Below are positions 1 through 11,930 of a stretch of 64,000 bases of DNA, piece by piece (within the stretch, counting starts at the first letter, position 1; each line of letters begins with the position of its first letter). Under the pieces are notes generated by a model. That model did not search any database. It saw nothing but the letters and a program-made list of their open reading frames with translations, and had not been told where the DNA came from. A program made the position numbers and the translations under genes. The DNA comes from Mya arenaria (Eukaryota; Mollusca; Bivalvia; Myida; Myidae): the NCBI RefSeq assembly GCF_026914265.1, contig NC_069134.1:16027205-16091204 (forward strand), given 5' to 3'.

Positions 1-117
1 GCTGGTTGTTTTAAAGAGCTATGTGTCATGCTGGTTGTTTTAAAGAGTTATGTGGCATGCTGGTTATTTTAAAGAGCTTTGTGTCATGCTGGTTGTTTTA
101 TAGCTTAAAATAACTGT
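1..117. repeat. 29-bp tandem repeat, about 3.5-4 units, cut by the left edge
   Basis: Each unit begins GCTGGTTGTTTTAAAGAG and ends in a variant of TATGTGTCAT. Three full units and a partial fourth are visible with a few substitutions. The array probably extends beyond the window. No coding sense is apparent. Confidence 0.85.
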
Positions 118-123
118 AAACTC

Positions 124-1488
124 TTAGGCCAAAAAAACAACCTGTGTTTCCGGTAACATGGCAAAAAAATAGGGTCGGTAGGTCGTTTTTTGTTTGTTTT
201 GTTTTTTACACTTTCAATATCATGCAATTTTCTGTTGCATAAGATCAATGATGTTATATCTACGCGTTTCCTAATTTACAAAAAGTCTGATAAAACAGCT
301 TTGTTTAATGCCTGAAATCATTTCCTTACCTTCGACTACCGTATTTTCCCGCCAATTTTGCCCAAGAAATCTGGGGTTTTTTGTATACAATACTCGTTTA
401 TAAGTCGTGATCAGTTTTAAGGAAAAATCCAGCGCTTCAATTTTAACAAATCTGTGACAATGTTCTAGCCAAACAGTCAATTATCAACTAAATTTTTAAT
501 TTGCTTGAGGAAAATCGCCGATTTTCTTGTCAACTGTGAGCTCTTTAAACTAGGCCTTCAAGCGAAGGTGGATAAATAAAAGAGTAAGTAAACGCGGATA
601 TGGATTTATTTTACGTATCTTATTTTTCGTACATTACTACAATCAAAGTTTCATTCATATTTATAGTGAATTTAAACATTTCGGTCATTGTTTTAAGATT
701 CCCAGATGACGATTATTGATTATAATTTTTTCGATCGTATGGTATTTCGTATCAGCCTAGACAAAATCCCGGCAATCACTGGGATCATACGGTATCCGAC
801 TGACCGAATTAGATACAAACTATAGCCACGCGCCTTTGATCATATCTCCGCTCGTGCTCTGACGTCACAAATTGTACCGCATGATCTGCAGCCGACACAT
901 TCCTATAAATGTGTTGTTAACTCTCGCAGTTTTTTGTTTGGATTTCAGCTGATGGCACTTAAATAAGGCGAATTAAATAACCATTGATAATTGCGGATAA
1001 ATGAATATAACGATTAATGAAATGTGTATTGTAACCTGGCAGTTAGCCTGCATGAATTTGCAAAGCCTAGTCGTAAGAAGCCTGCATGATAAACGCAAAG
1101 CCTAATCGTAAAAAAGTAAGTTTTATTTCGGACATGGATATGGATAAATAACACCTCGAACTATAATTCAACGGTGATCAACCACGTGTTTGGACCGTAA
1201 ACATGCGTTTGCCAATTTGAAGATATCGGACATTGTTCGCCGCCCTCCGCCATTTTGTTTCCGTCTCGGTAATACATAATCAGGAATGAAAGTATATTCT
1301 ATGGGGACATTGAAAGACAAACAACGAAAATAATAACAATATATTTAAAGAAATATATTTTTTAAGAAAGAATTAAAAAACCAAATATTTTTTTTTTACT
1401 TTTATGTCTAAAAAAAGATTAGGGTCGGCGAGGAAAAAATAGGGTCGGTCGGGTTACCGGAAACACAGGTATTTTTATTTTGGCCTTA
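124..1488. mobile_element. TIR element of about 1.36 kb
   Basis: The left end carries AGGCC, an A-rich spacer, then CCTGTGTTTCCGGTAAC. The right end carries GTTACCGGAAACACAGG, a T-rich spacer and GGCCT, its reverse complement. Both subterminal regions also carry AGGGTCGGT motifs. No transposase frame is visible inside, so it looks like a non-autonomous DNA element. A related end fragment lies near 38018-38102. Confidence 0.7.
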
Positions 1489-2850
1489 GATAAAATGAAA
1501 TTCATACCACTTTATAATTAAAGAATATGAAAATGGTGGTTTAAAAATACTCAACATACCTCTTTTTTATAAAAGCAATAAAAGCATGTTCGGTGAAAAG
1601 AATACTATAAAACAACGAATCCAAATAGGTAAAACATTGTATGCACATGATTAAGCACTTTGGAGAAGATCTAATTTTTAAAAGCTATTTGGATTCGAAA
1701 ACGATTCAAAATCTTCAAATAAAATATGTTTTTCTTCTAGAAGTTGTACAACCATGGGCACCGTTTATATATAAGACGGATGTTGCGGTAGTAGCAAAAG
1801 AAAAAAATAAGAACAACAACAAAATAAAACTACCTAATAACAAAATATCTTTTACAAAGAATGGCATGGTAGGGGTGTAAAATATGTCGAAAATGTGTAT
1901 GACTGAAGAAATATATATTTTAACGACCGACTTTAATGACTTATCGAGACTTTAATCCACGGTATTCCTGATTACTTGAAAATCCGGTTGAAAACTGAAG
2001 GCATATCAAGTAACACACCCAACTTTCTTTGTAGATAAAATTGGGGAAACTAATTTATACGAAGCTTCGGGAATTTCAATACAAATACATCATGAATATC
2101 CTTCCAAAGAATGAGAAACTATACACATACAATATTGTTGCATCCAAGTTTTAAGATTTTTGTTTTATGAGCTTGGACTCAAACGTCCATATGTTTTGGG
2201 AATGTCATATTTAGCAGACGTTTTGGGGGTGAATTCAGATTATTTATAACAAATTCGGTCAATGAAGTTAGCATAGGAGAACTATCAAACAAAACTATTA
2301 CCTTTTGTGACCTAATATACAACACCTACAATAGACGATGGCAACAATTAGAAAACTTATTTTCATAGTTAAACTACTCGAGTATATTACAGTATCGTTA
2401 GTGATTGGTATATTTAAAAGAAATATCCATAAAATACTGTATTTTAGAAGATGTTAAAAAATAAGTTAGTAGTTTTTCCATATCTTTTAACGTTTTTGTA
2501 AGAAACATTATTTCAAACCAAGAAAAACACATCAGCTCTCATTTTTTCATTCAACTATTTTTTGTTGTTGTAGAAAATAAGTTCCAAATGTTGCACGGGT
2601 TTGACAAACAAAGAGTTAGATCAGTTTAAATTTGTTCACATTGATATGTATTGCATGATATACATACATAATTGTTTGTATGAATGTACATTTGGGCAAA
2701 AATTAGGATTATCGAGGAAATCGGATATAATATGACACTTGTTAACAAACATTTATAGTTATTACTTTATACACTTACCCATGAAAAAAAAAGATAACAT
2801 TCTACGTAAAACCGGATAGTTTGTCTGCCTTGACATCGAGTACACCACTG
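1489..2850. other. AT-rich intergenic sequence upstream of C1q gene 1
   Basis: I see no exon with convincing splice sites, no RNA gene and no clear repeat here. The few short open frames have AT-driven composition and no recognisable family. Confidence 0.5.
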
Positions 2851-2853
2851 CCA

Positions 2854-2862
2854 TATAAATAG
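2854..2862 (+). promoter_or_regulatory. candidate TATA box of C1q gene 1
   Basis: TATAAATAG lies 96 bp upstream of the first ATG of the signal-peptide exon, at a spacing that would give a 5' UTR of about 65 bp. AT-rich surroundings make chance matches common, so this is only a candidate. Confidence 0.4.
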
Positions 2863-2949
2863 TCTTATCTATAAAAATAGCATACATCCACTGTAAAGAC
2901 TGATCTGGTTTATGTGCCTTCGTACATTCTAATTGAAGATATAACAACG

Positions 2950-3067
2950 ATGATGACTTCAGAGCAATTGTTTTTCCTTTTCACCATATTTCAAGCTTCG
3001 AAATGGAATGACGTGGAGACAAGGCTTGAAATACTTGAGAAACAGATGAAGGAAGTATTAGAGAGAG
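2950..3067 (+). CDS. C1q gene 1 exon 1 (signal peptide and start of coiled coil)
   Basis: It encodes 39 residues plus the first base of the next codon. The hydrophobic core LFFLFTIF is followed by VETRLEILEKQMKEVLER, a heptad pattern. The donor is GAGAG|GTATTC. The same layout, and a closely similar coiled-coil sequence, occurs in exon 1 of the minus-strand gene at 24045-23934. Confidence 0.8.
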
Positions 3068-6000
3068 GTATTCAGTATTTTTACTTAGGTAATGATAACT
3101 GAATGATGATCCGCAAGTTGTCGCTCTGTCTGATACTAGTCTGTGAGCCGAACATTAAATTTGGGTTTGAAGATTTCTTTATCTGATGTAAAGGAATTAA
3201 GTATATAACACATTCATTTTAAGTCACCTGAAAAAAAAGTGAATAATAGCAAATTTACAACTTTAAAAGTAATGTTGGTTTCTCTATTTTTATAGAAGCT
3301 CAAACCAAGAGAGAAAATGAGCAGCAGAACAACGCGTTACACGACATGAAAACCGTGGTGGACGAGCTCCAAGCCACCGTCAAAAGTCAACAGAGTACCA
3401 TTGTCAAGCTGCAAGATACAGTAAGCGAGCAGGTGGACAGAATAGAAGAATTAGAGATAGGTATTAAGTATTTTTATTTAGGTAATGCGAACTGAATTAT
3501 GACCCGCACGTTATCGCTCTGTCTTATACTAGTCTGATAGCCGGACATTAAATTTAGTTTAGAAAATTTCTTTATCTGATGTAAAGGAATCAAGTTCATA
3601 ACACAATCATTTTAAGTCACCTGAAAAAAATAAGTGAATAATAGCAAATTTACAACTTTGAAAGAAATGTTGGTTTCTCTATTTTTTTAGAGGCTCAAAC
3701 CAAGAGAGAAAATGAGCAGCAGAACAAGCCGTTACAAGCAGGCGTTACTTTTTATACATCTCCACCCGGCTAATTTCCCCACATCAACAAAAATAAAATC
3801 TGTTATTTTTTGTCATGTCTGTTCTGTTTACATCCGTTTAAAGCCTTGATTGTTGGTATTGTTAATTTTGCTTTCTGCGCGTTCCGACTACAATACAGCA
3901 TTAGCTCGATACGTGACGTCATTAGTCGCACCCCCCTCTGGGATGTTTTTCAAGTTTGGGTTTCCCAGTGTTCCGAATACAATAACATTAGCTCGATACA
4001 TGACCTTATTAGTCGCATCCCCTCTGCGGATGTTTTGAAATTAATGATTTGCGAAGCAATGGAGGGTGAAATAAATATTTTTTTCCAGACACAAAAAAGC
4101 GTAGTAAGTATGCAACATGAGCGTGTCTGGCCTTCTGTTAGTCCTATTACCATTTACGCAACAGTAAATTTTATATACGCGTGTTAAACTTAACCAGGTG
4201 TAAACAAAATGAACAAGCTTGCGGTGATGTCACTGCTAAAAATAATCCATTATTTTGATGAATTTTACATGTACGTAGGGTGAAATTTAGTGTCCAGATA
4301 TTTCTTTTGGTATCAAAATGGAATAAGTTAGTTGCAGGTGAAATATAACAAGACATGAAAACCGTGGTAGGGGAGCTCCAAGCTACCGCCAAAAGTTAAC
4401 AGAGTACCATTGTCAAGCTGCAAGTTACAGTAAGCGAGCAGATGGACAGAACAGAAGCATTAGAGAGAGGTATTAAAGGGGCTGTCTCACGTATGATGAA
4501 ATAGCGAAAAAAAGAGAAAATTGTCGAAAACTGACATAAACTTGGCATCGATGTGTACAATGCATTGAAACTTACTAAATGAAGTACCACATAGTTTACA
4601 ATTTCTTTAAGTTAAGCAGTTATTTCGTATTTTTGCATTAAAAAAGATTACTGGGTATGTCTACAAGGTAGAATTCATTCCTTATGCGTGATTGGCTAGT
4701 CAGTGTTATCACGTGGTGTTAGCGAGGTAGGTGTATAGCTTAATTCTGTCACCTCCTTTAAATAAGCCTTTATAGTGCAGTGAGTAAGACGGTGGACTAC
4801 AATTTTGGCGACGCGGGTTCGACTTTTTTACAATTATGATATCAAAGCGTAACACATTCTATTAGATAATTGTCCTGAGATTCGTTACAGAAAAAAACTT
4901 CTTTTGGTGCCAATCTGTGACACAGTCCCGTTCAATATTTTTATTTAGGTAATGATAACTGAATTATGACCCGCACGTTGGAATGTTTTGATTTACAAAT
5001 AAATTTATAATAATTTGCCTTAAGACAAATAATAATAATAATAATAATAATAAAAATAATAATAATAAATTTATTTAGAGAAGGTATAAACACATTATGA
5101 CATAATTACAGGTTCAACCATAACAACATCATATTTACAATGTGGCCTTCTTTGAAGAAAAACAAACAAACAAAAACAAAATGCATTTGGTAAATCATAA
5201 AACATCTGCATCGCACTTATACATTCCTATACAAGAACTTTTGATGTTTTGAATATTATTATTCTATACAAATCATGATTAATTAACATACCAATTATTT
5301 CAATATACATCATGTACATGCCGGCAGACACTCAATAGAACACAACAATTTATAAAACAACAATTATTTCAATCTTTAAGATAATGAAAAGATTATATAC
5401 CTTTTTGAAACTAATGATATGCACATTTTAAGAGCTGCACTTTGTAATTATGCTTAAATGTGTTTAACTTTTTTTGCATTTCGTATTTCATCCGGAATAG
5501 TATTCCAAACCTTCATACTGTAGTACGAAATGGAATCCATGAAATAAATAATATATATGTAATGTGTTTCATGCCCGGATCAAAAATTCCTACAAAAGGG
5601 CACGTGCGTAAGCCAGTATCAAGGTTTGCCGGGAACACATGGTTGATATTTTTCTTGCATAAATTAAGTTTACGATTTGTGTAAAAATACTTAGAAAACG
5701 CCACTTGGTACATTTAACCAAGAAGTTTGTTCATGACGTGAATTATTGCATATCAATGTTAAAGTAAAATACTCCCTAAACAATTTTTATTTGTCTCCTC
5801 CATGTTGTGTGTGGCTGTCCGTCCGACCGTCTGTCACGCTTTCGTTTCCGCTCCGTATCTTCTTGACACCTTGAAAGATTTTCATGAAACTCAGGTCAAA
5901 TAAAATTGTAGGCGCAGCTGGTCAAGGTCACAGTTGAAGGCAAATAGTTCGTGCCTGCTTCGTGTCTCCTAAGTGTAAACCCCTTGAATGATTGTCAAGT

Positions 6001-7769
6001 TACTTGTAGAATATGTTAACTAACCAAGGCGACGCTACATTTGGAATCCACATTCCAAGCACCAAAGTCAATGTTACAGTTTAAGGTCAAATGTTCGAGC
6101 CATCGATTACGTGCGCGCTTGGTACCTTCTAAACCCTGTAGCGGATTTTCATGAAAGCTAAACGTATATCTCTGTATATCTTTTTAACCCATTGAAGGGT
6201 TTTAATGAAACTCAGGTAAAATGTTAACCACATTTACAATATTTGCACGACCCAAAAATCAGGATCGCCGGTTCAAAGTCAAGGTCACAGTTCAATGTCA
6301 AAGATATCATGTCGGCTCAATATCTCCTTAACCCTTTGGAGGACTTTCATGAAACTTTGTTAAAATGTTCACCTCATCATTAAAACACGCAGAACCTACA
6401 TTTCAAGCATGGCAGCTCAATTTCAATGTAACAGCTCAAAGACAAAGGCACTAGCTATAGATGCTGTGCATACTATTGTGTTTGCTTTGCGTATGCCTTG
6501 AAATATGTTTAAGGGTAAAAAAATCACCACGTCCAGACGAATTGCAGAGCTCACATTCGATTTCATTATAACACTTTTGTCCAATGTTCACCTCATCGGC
6601 ACAACACACACACACATTATATATTAAATTGTGCTTTACTGAAATGTCATAATGTTATTGGAAATAATCAGTCTTCAAACACTCATTTTCTATAAAAATA
6701 AATAAAAATGACGTCAAACACAGACATAAATGAATTCAAACAATTACTTTTACTGCTCTTAAGCAACTTGCGCTTTAAAAGGTCACACCGAGCCTAATGG
6801 CCGCATTATGGCTTGACCCGACCAGATCCCTGGTGCTGTTTGAAGCAAAGCGGAACATAGAAACTAAAGGGGATCTATTTACACTTATCTTTTGAATATG
6901 TATAAAGCCAAAAAAACTAATTTAGGCCCTAAAAGCGTATGTGTGGCAACGATGAATGACACCTAAACGTAACACCACCAAGAGAAGAAAAGAAAAAAGG
7001 TCAGTCCCGACTGAATGCTTTTCGATTGCATCGAATCCGCCAACAAGGGAAAATAAATGACAACTGGTGTGGTATCACAGACCCATTAAATACGGATCAG
7101 ACCCTGCTATGTATACATCCACTTGCGTGGAGCATCACGGGACAGAACAGACGAGTAAAAAAATACGTTCATTCCATTAGTCTGACTTATACGTGAGCCG
7201 TGGGAAAATAGTTAAGAACAATACGTGATTTACAGAAGTTCATTTTTCATAATGATCACACTAGAAGAAAATGACGTCATTGACGATATTTCTACCTGTA
7301 TGACAAAACTTACCAAAAACATTCACACGACTAATAATTTCTCTCTTTTCCAGATATTAGTCGACGACAACCTCCAGAAATAAAGGTCGCGTTCTCGGCA
7401 GTAAAAAGTGCTACACAGTCAGGCATCGACTCAAATGAAAACATTTTATTTGAGAAAGTCATTATTAACCAAGGTAACGGCTTCAATTCACAAAATGGCG
7501 TATTTATTGCCCCTCAGACCGGTATCTACATGATCGTGACCAGCTTGTTTAAAAAAATAGCTCCAGTTTTCGCTCAAGTTGAAATCATTCATGATGGCAA
7601 TATAGTGGCAGTGATGAATGGGATCCAGCGGGAACAATTCAGTCAAACCGTCATCATTGCAGTGAATGCCGGGGAAGAGATCTATTTAAGATGCAGTACT
7701 TTTAGCTCGGACTGTTTCTTTGGAGATCGTTCTTCCACGTTTTCAGGGTTTCTTCTCTGGCAGTTGTAA
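2950..7769 (+). CDS. C1q gene 1: secreted coiled-coil C1q-domain protein, three exons
   Basis: Spliced model 2950-3067, 3296-3460 and 7354-7769 (stop included) gives 232 residues. Residues 1-17 form a signal peptide (MMTSEQLFFLFTIFQAS). Residues 18 to about 95 are heptad-rich and hydrophilic, a predicted coiled coil for oligomerisation. The last exon is a C1q globular domain beginning IKVAFSAVKS, with GVFIAPQTGIYMI in the middle and a closing STFSGFLLWQL. Both introns are phase 1 and bounded by GT and AG, and the joined frame is open throughout. Such short secreted C1q proteins are greatly expanded in bivalves and act as lectin-like pattern-recognition proteins in haemolymph; the ligand here is unknown. 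ATGs at 2950 and 2953 are the only ones that place the hydrophobic stretch at the N-terminus. Intron 2 holds a broken duplicate of exon 2, a MITE and simple repeats. Confidence 0.85.
3296..3460 (+). CDS. C1q gene 1 exon 2 (coiled coil)
   Basis: 165 bp, phase 1 at both ends, so it can be duplicated or skipped without breaking the frame. It encodes a Q/E/K-rich helix including TVVDELQATVKSQQSTIVKL with hydrophobic residues every three or four positions. The acceptor is TTTTTATAG and the donor GATAG|GTATT. A damaged duplicate follows at 3691-4469. Confidence 0.8.
3691..4469 (+). pseudogene. duplicated exon 2 of C1q gene 1, split by an insertion and carrying a stop
   Basis: The first part (3691-3736) matches exon 2 from AGGCTCAAACCAAGAGAG up to GTTACA. 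The match resumes at about 4348 and runs to a donor at 4469|GTATTA. The 611 bp between are unrelated. The resumed half has an in-frame TAA at 4397-4399. The flanking intron (3461-3690) is itself a close copy of intron 1 (3068-3295), so a block of exon plus intron was duplicated in tandem. The true transcript should skip this piece. Confidence 0.75.
3737..4347. mobile_element. 611-bp insert interrupting the duplicated exon
   Basis: It sits between the two halves of the duplicated coiled-coil exon, so it arrived after the duplication. Inside is a direct duplication of TTAGCTCGATAC and neighbouring bases (about 3900 and 3988). No terminal inverted repeat or poly-A tail was found, and at most 3-5 bp (ACA) could be a target duplication. 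Its class is unknown. Confidence 0.5.
4478..4929. mobile_element. 452-bp MITE with an internal tRNA-like promoter
   Basis: The ends GGGGCTGTCTCAC and GTGACACAGTCCC are imperfect inverted repeats (11 of 13). It lies within the third copy of the C1q intron: the intron copy stops at GTATTAAA and resumes at AATATTTTTATTTAGG. Inside, TATAGTGCAGTGAGTAAG (4771-4788) and GCGGGTTCGAC (4814-4824) resemble the A and B boxes of RNA polymerase III promoters. Flanking 8-mers match at 5 of 8 positions, so any target duplication has decayed. Confidence 0.65.
5027..5069 (+). repeat. (AAT)n microsatellite
   Basis: About 14 nearly perfect AAT/ATA triplets, with one interruption at TAAAAATAAT. Confidence 0.95.
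5070..5790. other. AT-rich intron sequence of C1q gene 1
   Basis: Nothing beyond short open frames is visible. A minus-strand frame at 5713-5513 has fairly ordinary amino-acid composition, but I cannot assign it to a family. Confidence 0.4.
5795..6600. repeat. degenerate tandem dispersed repeat with TCAAGGTCA motifs
   Basis: Variants of GATTTTCATGAAACTCAGGT (5878, 6190, 6340) alternate with variants of TCAAGGTCACAGTT (5923, 6280) at intervals of roughly 150-350 bp. Similar blocks containing CAAGGTCACATT recur at 20430 and 20590. The repeats are non-coding and strongly diverged. Confidence 0.6.
6600..7353. other. 3' part of C1q gene 1 intron 2
   Basis: No gene is seen. The stretch ends in a pyrimidine-rich acceptor (CTCTCTTTTCCAG) just before the C1q exon. 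Confidence 0.5.
7354..7769 (+). CDS. C1q gene 1 exon 3 (C1q globular domain)
   Basis: The exon opens in phase 1 and encodes about 137 residues. C1q hallmarks are VAFSAV, FEKVIINQGNGFNSQNGVF, APQTGIYM, and a terminal SGFLLWQL before TAA at 7767-7769. Length and spacing match one jelly-roll C1q domain. Four cysteine codons are absent until RCSTFSSDCFF near the C-terminus. Confidence 0.9.
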
Positions 7770-7856
7770 TGAATGCCCTCGCCGAACAGTCATAATTGCT
7801 AACTTCAGACGATTGAACATAAATTGAGAATGTTCAAATGTTCCGAATGTAAAAAT

Positions 7857-7870
7857 AATAAAAAAATAAA
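7857..7870 (+). terminator. candidate polyadenylation signals of C1q gene 1
   Basis: Two AATAAA hexamers (7857-7862 and 7865-7870) lie about 90-100 bp after the stop codon. Confidence 0.5.
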
Positions 7871-8324
7871 ACTTCCTAGGAGTCACAAATATGTTGATAA
7901 ACGCACATTCTTTAAATTTAATTCATAATCTGATGAACACAACCCTCACGTAACATCGTGCCAACAAGAGTGATTAACATTATGTTCTTTATACTTTGCT
8001 TTACAATCGTTGTTAAATAAATATATGGTTTATTTTTAATTCCAGATTTTGTCATAATTTTGCTACCGTCAACTTCGTACAAAGCATTACTGAAACGTAC
8101 GGTAGTGTTAAAAAGTAATAATATACATGCATGTAATGTGAAGTTCAATAGCAGGTCCAGTGATCAGAAGAAATAACAAGAAAAAAATGATGCTTCAAGT
8201 CGGCGCATTAAAATTAGAAGACGTGCATGTAGATAACCAAAAAAAGGTTATTATTTCAATGATAACATGTTAGGTATGCATGAGTTCGAAGGACTTTATG
8301 GTTGAATATATTGTTACAATAATT
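7871..8324. other. intergenic, no gene seen
   Basis: AT-rich sequence with no recognised family. The short minus-strand frame at 8148-7918 has no family features. Confidence 0.5.
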
Positions 8325-8518
8325 TAAGCCCGGAATTAAAGATATTCTGGTTTTTCCAAACTAATTATCCGGTACAAACAAAATTATACCAAAACTATAA
8401 ACACGTTACTTCGGGAACAATAGAGTCATTGGTCTGGTACATGAATTTCAATAGCATGGAATTCACCTTTTATTTGTACCGGCATGGGAAAACCCATTTA
8501 TGCGAATTCCGGGCTTTA
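8325..8518. mobile_element. short TIR element (MITE), about 194 bp
   Basis: The left end TTAAGCCCGGAATT and the right end AATTCCGGGCTTTA are inverted repeats. Further inside, TTTTTCC and GGTACAAA on the left mirror TTTGTACC and GGGAAAA on the right. No coding capacity. Confidence 0.65.
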
Positions 8519-10628
8519 TAAATGGAATTTGTTTTTGTGAACACAATTTACTCTTATGAGTAAATAGAACGGGGATAAAAATACTATACATTAAGAGGGA
8601 TTTGTCTGGAATTCATTTTTGCGAATGACATTTGCAAACAATGAAGCTTAATTGTAATTTTTCAAAACTCGCCTTTTTGCTGCTCGCCAAGACAGGCAAC
8701 TGCGTAGAAGGTTTAGAACCATAAACGATAGTATAATAGTACCGTGTAACCTTCATCTATTTGGGGGGAAAGTTGATATTATAAATCAAAATTTTCCAAA
8801 GAAACAAAAATCAGGGCTATTATAATTTAAGGTTTCATTATAAACTAAAGTATATTTTTTATAAAACACACTGAACTTCACCTTTAATCGTGCAACATGG
8901 AAAATGTCGAAAGCATTGTTCTGCAATTTAAAAAATGGTCCCTTAGTTGGACGGTAATATATTGATCGACACCAGATAACGTATACATAACAATATGTTC
9001 ATTAATAAATGATGGGGCTTTTGAACATACAAAAACAGAAGTTCAGGTGAAACTGGTTAACAGGTACGTAACCTCACCCTTTTCCCAACATTTATTAATT
9101 TTAGCAAAATAAAAAATGTGTACAGCAGAAAACAGCACAAACTTGAAGACAATGCGGTATAAATTTAACAAAATATATACATTCATGTATTAATTTAAAG
9201 TTAATAAGGTGATGGCGTTCATTTAATATCTGATCAAACCTTCAAGCAACGGGTACCTATCAGAGAGGCTGCGCCGTAATATTGTGTGTGTTTCATTTTT
9301 TTTAAAGCTCTTTAGTGGCCAAATGCAGTCATGACAATAGTTCGACACAAACAAACGACTATGGAGTAAATATGCACTCTTTTTTCTTCCATGACTTTGC
9401 AGTTGACCAAAATATTAAAACACCATTTTATTTCGTCTTCATGGAATATTATGGTCATACTGATCGATTGATATTCCTGAGGTTTCTTGAATTATTTATG
9501 CTTCAAACACTACATAACTGTATTAATCTCTTCACGAAGACAATGATGTTAACTGGAACACCTTTCGCACGATGCATTTTCAATAAATCTAAAACGCTGA
9601 TGTGAACGTACTGATATTGGAATTTCAAAGGCTGTACTTTAAATATGTATTTAAGGTACATCAATACAACTGAGTTCGATTTATATGTGCATTTCTGACT
9701 TCTGGGTTAGTCCCTGTAGTTTCATTGCATTCTTCCTCATTGAAACAAATAAGTATGACGATGTAGAGTAGCTTTTATGTTTCCGTTTCTTTTCTGCAAT
9801 AGTTTGACCATTGTTGCGTATTAATCGTATACAATGTGTTCTTAATAACCTTATGCCATTGCACATAATCTGATTACATATAACAAATGACAAACAATTA
9901 AGCCGGAACAAGACATGCTATCGTTCATTTCGTATACCATTGAAACTGCGTGGAATGAGCAATTCAATGATGCATTATCTCACAAAACGTTAAACAAGTC
10001 AACTGAAAAATATATTAAGATATCCGCAAATACACGGTTAGCCATGGTTAAACCCGACCAACAGTGAAGTGTAAACAGCTCTAGAAAACTGTACCAACCG
10101 CACCTTAGTAAAAATGACAAATATACCTTGCAACATTAACCATATTCGTATGTTTTACTTGAGATGATATCGTGCAGTAAAGTTTCCTTGCACGAAAACA
10201 TATACAAACATGTCGAATTTGATTGCCAAAAAAAGAAAATCTATACCGATCGCTATCGTGCGTAGAACTGATCAAACCCTGTGCATGTGAAGACATGAAC
10301 TCCGCGCTTTTCTATGCAACAAGCAAACTAGGAAGCCTCAACACTTAAATCACAAGTAACAATCACTTCTTCCGACGTAATACAATTGAAGTTGTTAAGA
10401 AATATTTTTCCCTACAGTAGTACCGCCAGCTCGCAAAGAATGTATCCCGAAATGTATATATGAAGCAAACAAATGCAACATTAAACCATACATTTTCTTG
10501 GCACGTGTGTAAGTTATTTGTTTTTATTTTTTCAAAATACAGTTTTTCTTGATGTTTATGCTGACCGTTTATTTAACAGCACATTATGATTGCCTTGACG
10601 CTGTTGGTTTGCTACGGTGTTATCCAAA
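8519..10628. other. intergenic, no gene seen
   Basis: Only short frames without recognisable motifs occur (for example 9315-9605). No splice-bounded exon, RNA gene or clear repeat could be supported. Confidence 0.45.
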
Positions 10629-10838
10629 TTTGGCACTAGAACATGGGTAGCCAGTCAGTATTTGCTATAGGTGCCCAGACTTTCTCAAACTTCCTTTTTA
10701 GCGTTTGCCTCAAACCTTGATTTTATGCTGGTATTTTCTGCCATTGGCGCTAGAACGTCGGTAGCCAGAGTAAAAGTCAGTAGTTGCTATAGGTGGCCCG
10801 GCTTCATCATAATTTCCCTTAAGCGTTTGCTTCAAACC
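10629..10838 (+). repeat. two-copy imperfect tandem duplication, about 110 bp
   Basis: Copies at about 10629-10716 and 10743-10838 share TTGGC(A/G)CTAGAAC, GGTAGCCAG, TTGCTATAGGTG and AGCGTTTGC(C/T)TCAAACC in the same order. Confidence 0.75.
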
Positions 10839-11428
10839 AATACTTGTAATTAATTTGTCTTACTTCAGTATGCATGTAAGTATTATTAAACTACTACGAT
10901 ATTGGCAGCATATAATCTCTAGTCTGGATACCTAAAATCATAATATGTATCCCAAAACTCGAAATTTACAATCGAAAGACCAACAATTAAATAAAGAAAT
11001 AAACAGAGTTCCATTGTTTTTTACCTTTGCCATCTTCTCCAGTAAACAAAAGAACGATTTAAAGGCGGAAAAATCAAACAAAAATGTATGTGAAATATAT
11101 AATGCTTCCGTACCCGGTACCCATCATCACATGCACTGTTATAATTGAAGCAAATCTGTCATTGGTATCTAAGGTCGTAAAATTTTAATTGTCTACAGAC
11201 ATATTATTCCCGGAATCCAGGAAACTACTTAAATAATTTGTTTGCACTTGTTTGCCCTTTTCATTCACATGGAATTGAATAGACTCTGCATCCACTTCTA
11301 GCCTATCAATTATTTCATTAGATTAAAATATTTGATATATACTAAATTGTGGCCGAACCAAATGTAAAACCATACAGGATTCAAATTGCATTTGTCTTCT
11401 ACCGCTTCTCTCACGCTCAACGTGTTTA
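10839..11428. other. intergenic, no gene seen
   Basis: No supported exon or repeat. The open frame at 10945-11148 is lysine- and asparagine-rich and unassigned. Confidence 0.4.
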
Positions 11429-11930
11429 AGGTGGAACGCGACTATGAACGAAATTTTGCGTTACTGTCTGAAAATTGGTATACGAATAGAAGAGCAAATG
11501 CCCTGTTAGGAACTGTTTTTATATTTTCAATATTCTGAACAGTTTTGAATCTACGAGTCTTCAAAATATGCCACTGACTTCAATTTTAAGACGTCTGTTA
11601 TATTTTTGCGTTCCAGCTACAATAACCGATATCTGCATAACTTCTTCGTTTAGCGCTATGAAATTTCAACCTCAAGTGCGTCTTGTGAAAACGTTCACGC
11701 ACATGTATTTTTCTTTCTCTTATTTTACGTTTTTTATTTTAAATTCGTCTATAACGTCATTTTTCGCTGGAAAAACGGCGTCATGTTTCGCTGAAAAAAA
11801 GTGCACCTTTCTTTAATTCTTCTAAAAACTGCTCGTTTAATTTTTTATTTTTTAAATACATGTATTCAATTTTTTATTACAAATCGCCTGATATCAAGAA
11901 AAGAGTACCTTACCGACTTCGTTTTTGAGC
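11429..11930 (+). repeat. dispersed repeat, copy 1 of an inverted pair
   Basis: About 500 bp starting TTAAGGTGGAACGCGACTAT and ending TACCGACTTCGTTTTTGA. It is the reverse complement of 19866-20342 over nearly its whole length, with scattered substitutions and small indels. The TTAA at the left end could be a piggyBac-type target site, but no matching inverted end was found. Confidence 0.75.

Noticed and set aside
4771-4824. Functional tRNA gene
   Set aside because: A and B boxes are present but no cloverleaf arms or anticodon could be drawn; better seen as part of a MITE/SINE-like element.
5460-5713. Possible coding segment on either strand
   Set aside because: Both strands are open for similar lengths, no known motif, and it lies within an intron of C1q gene 1.
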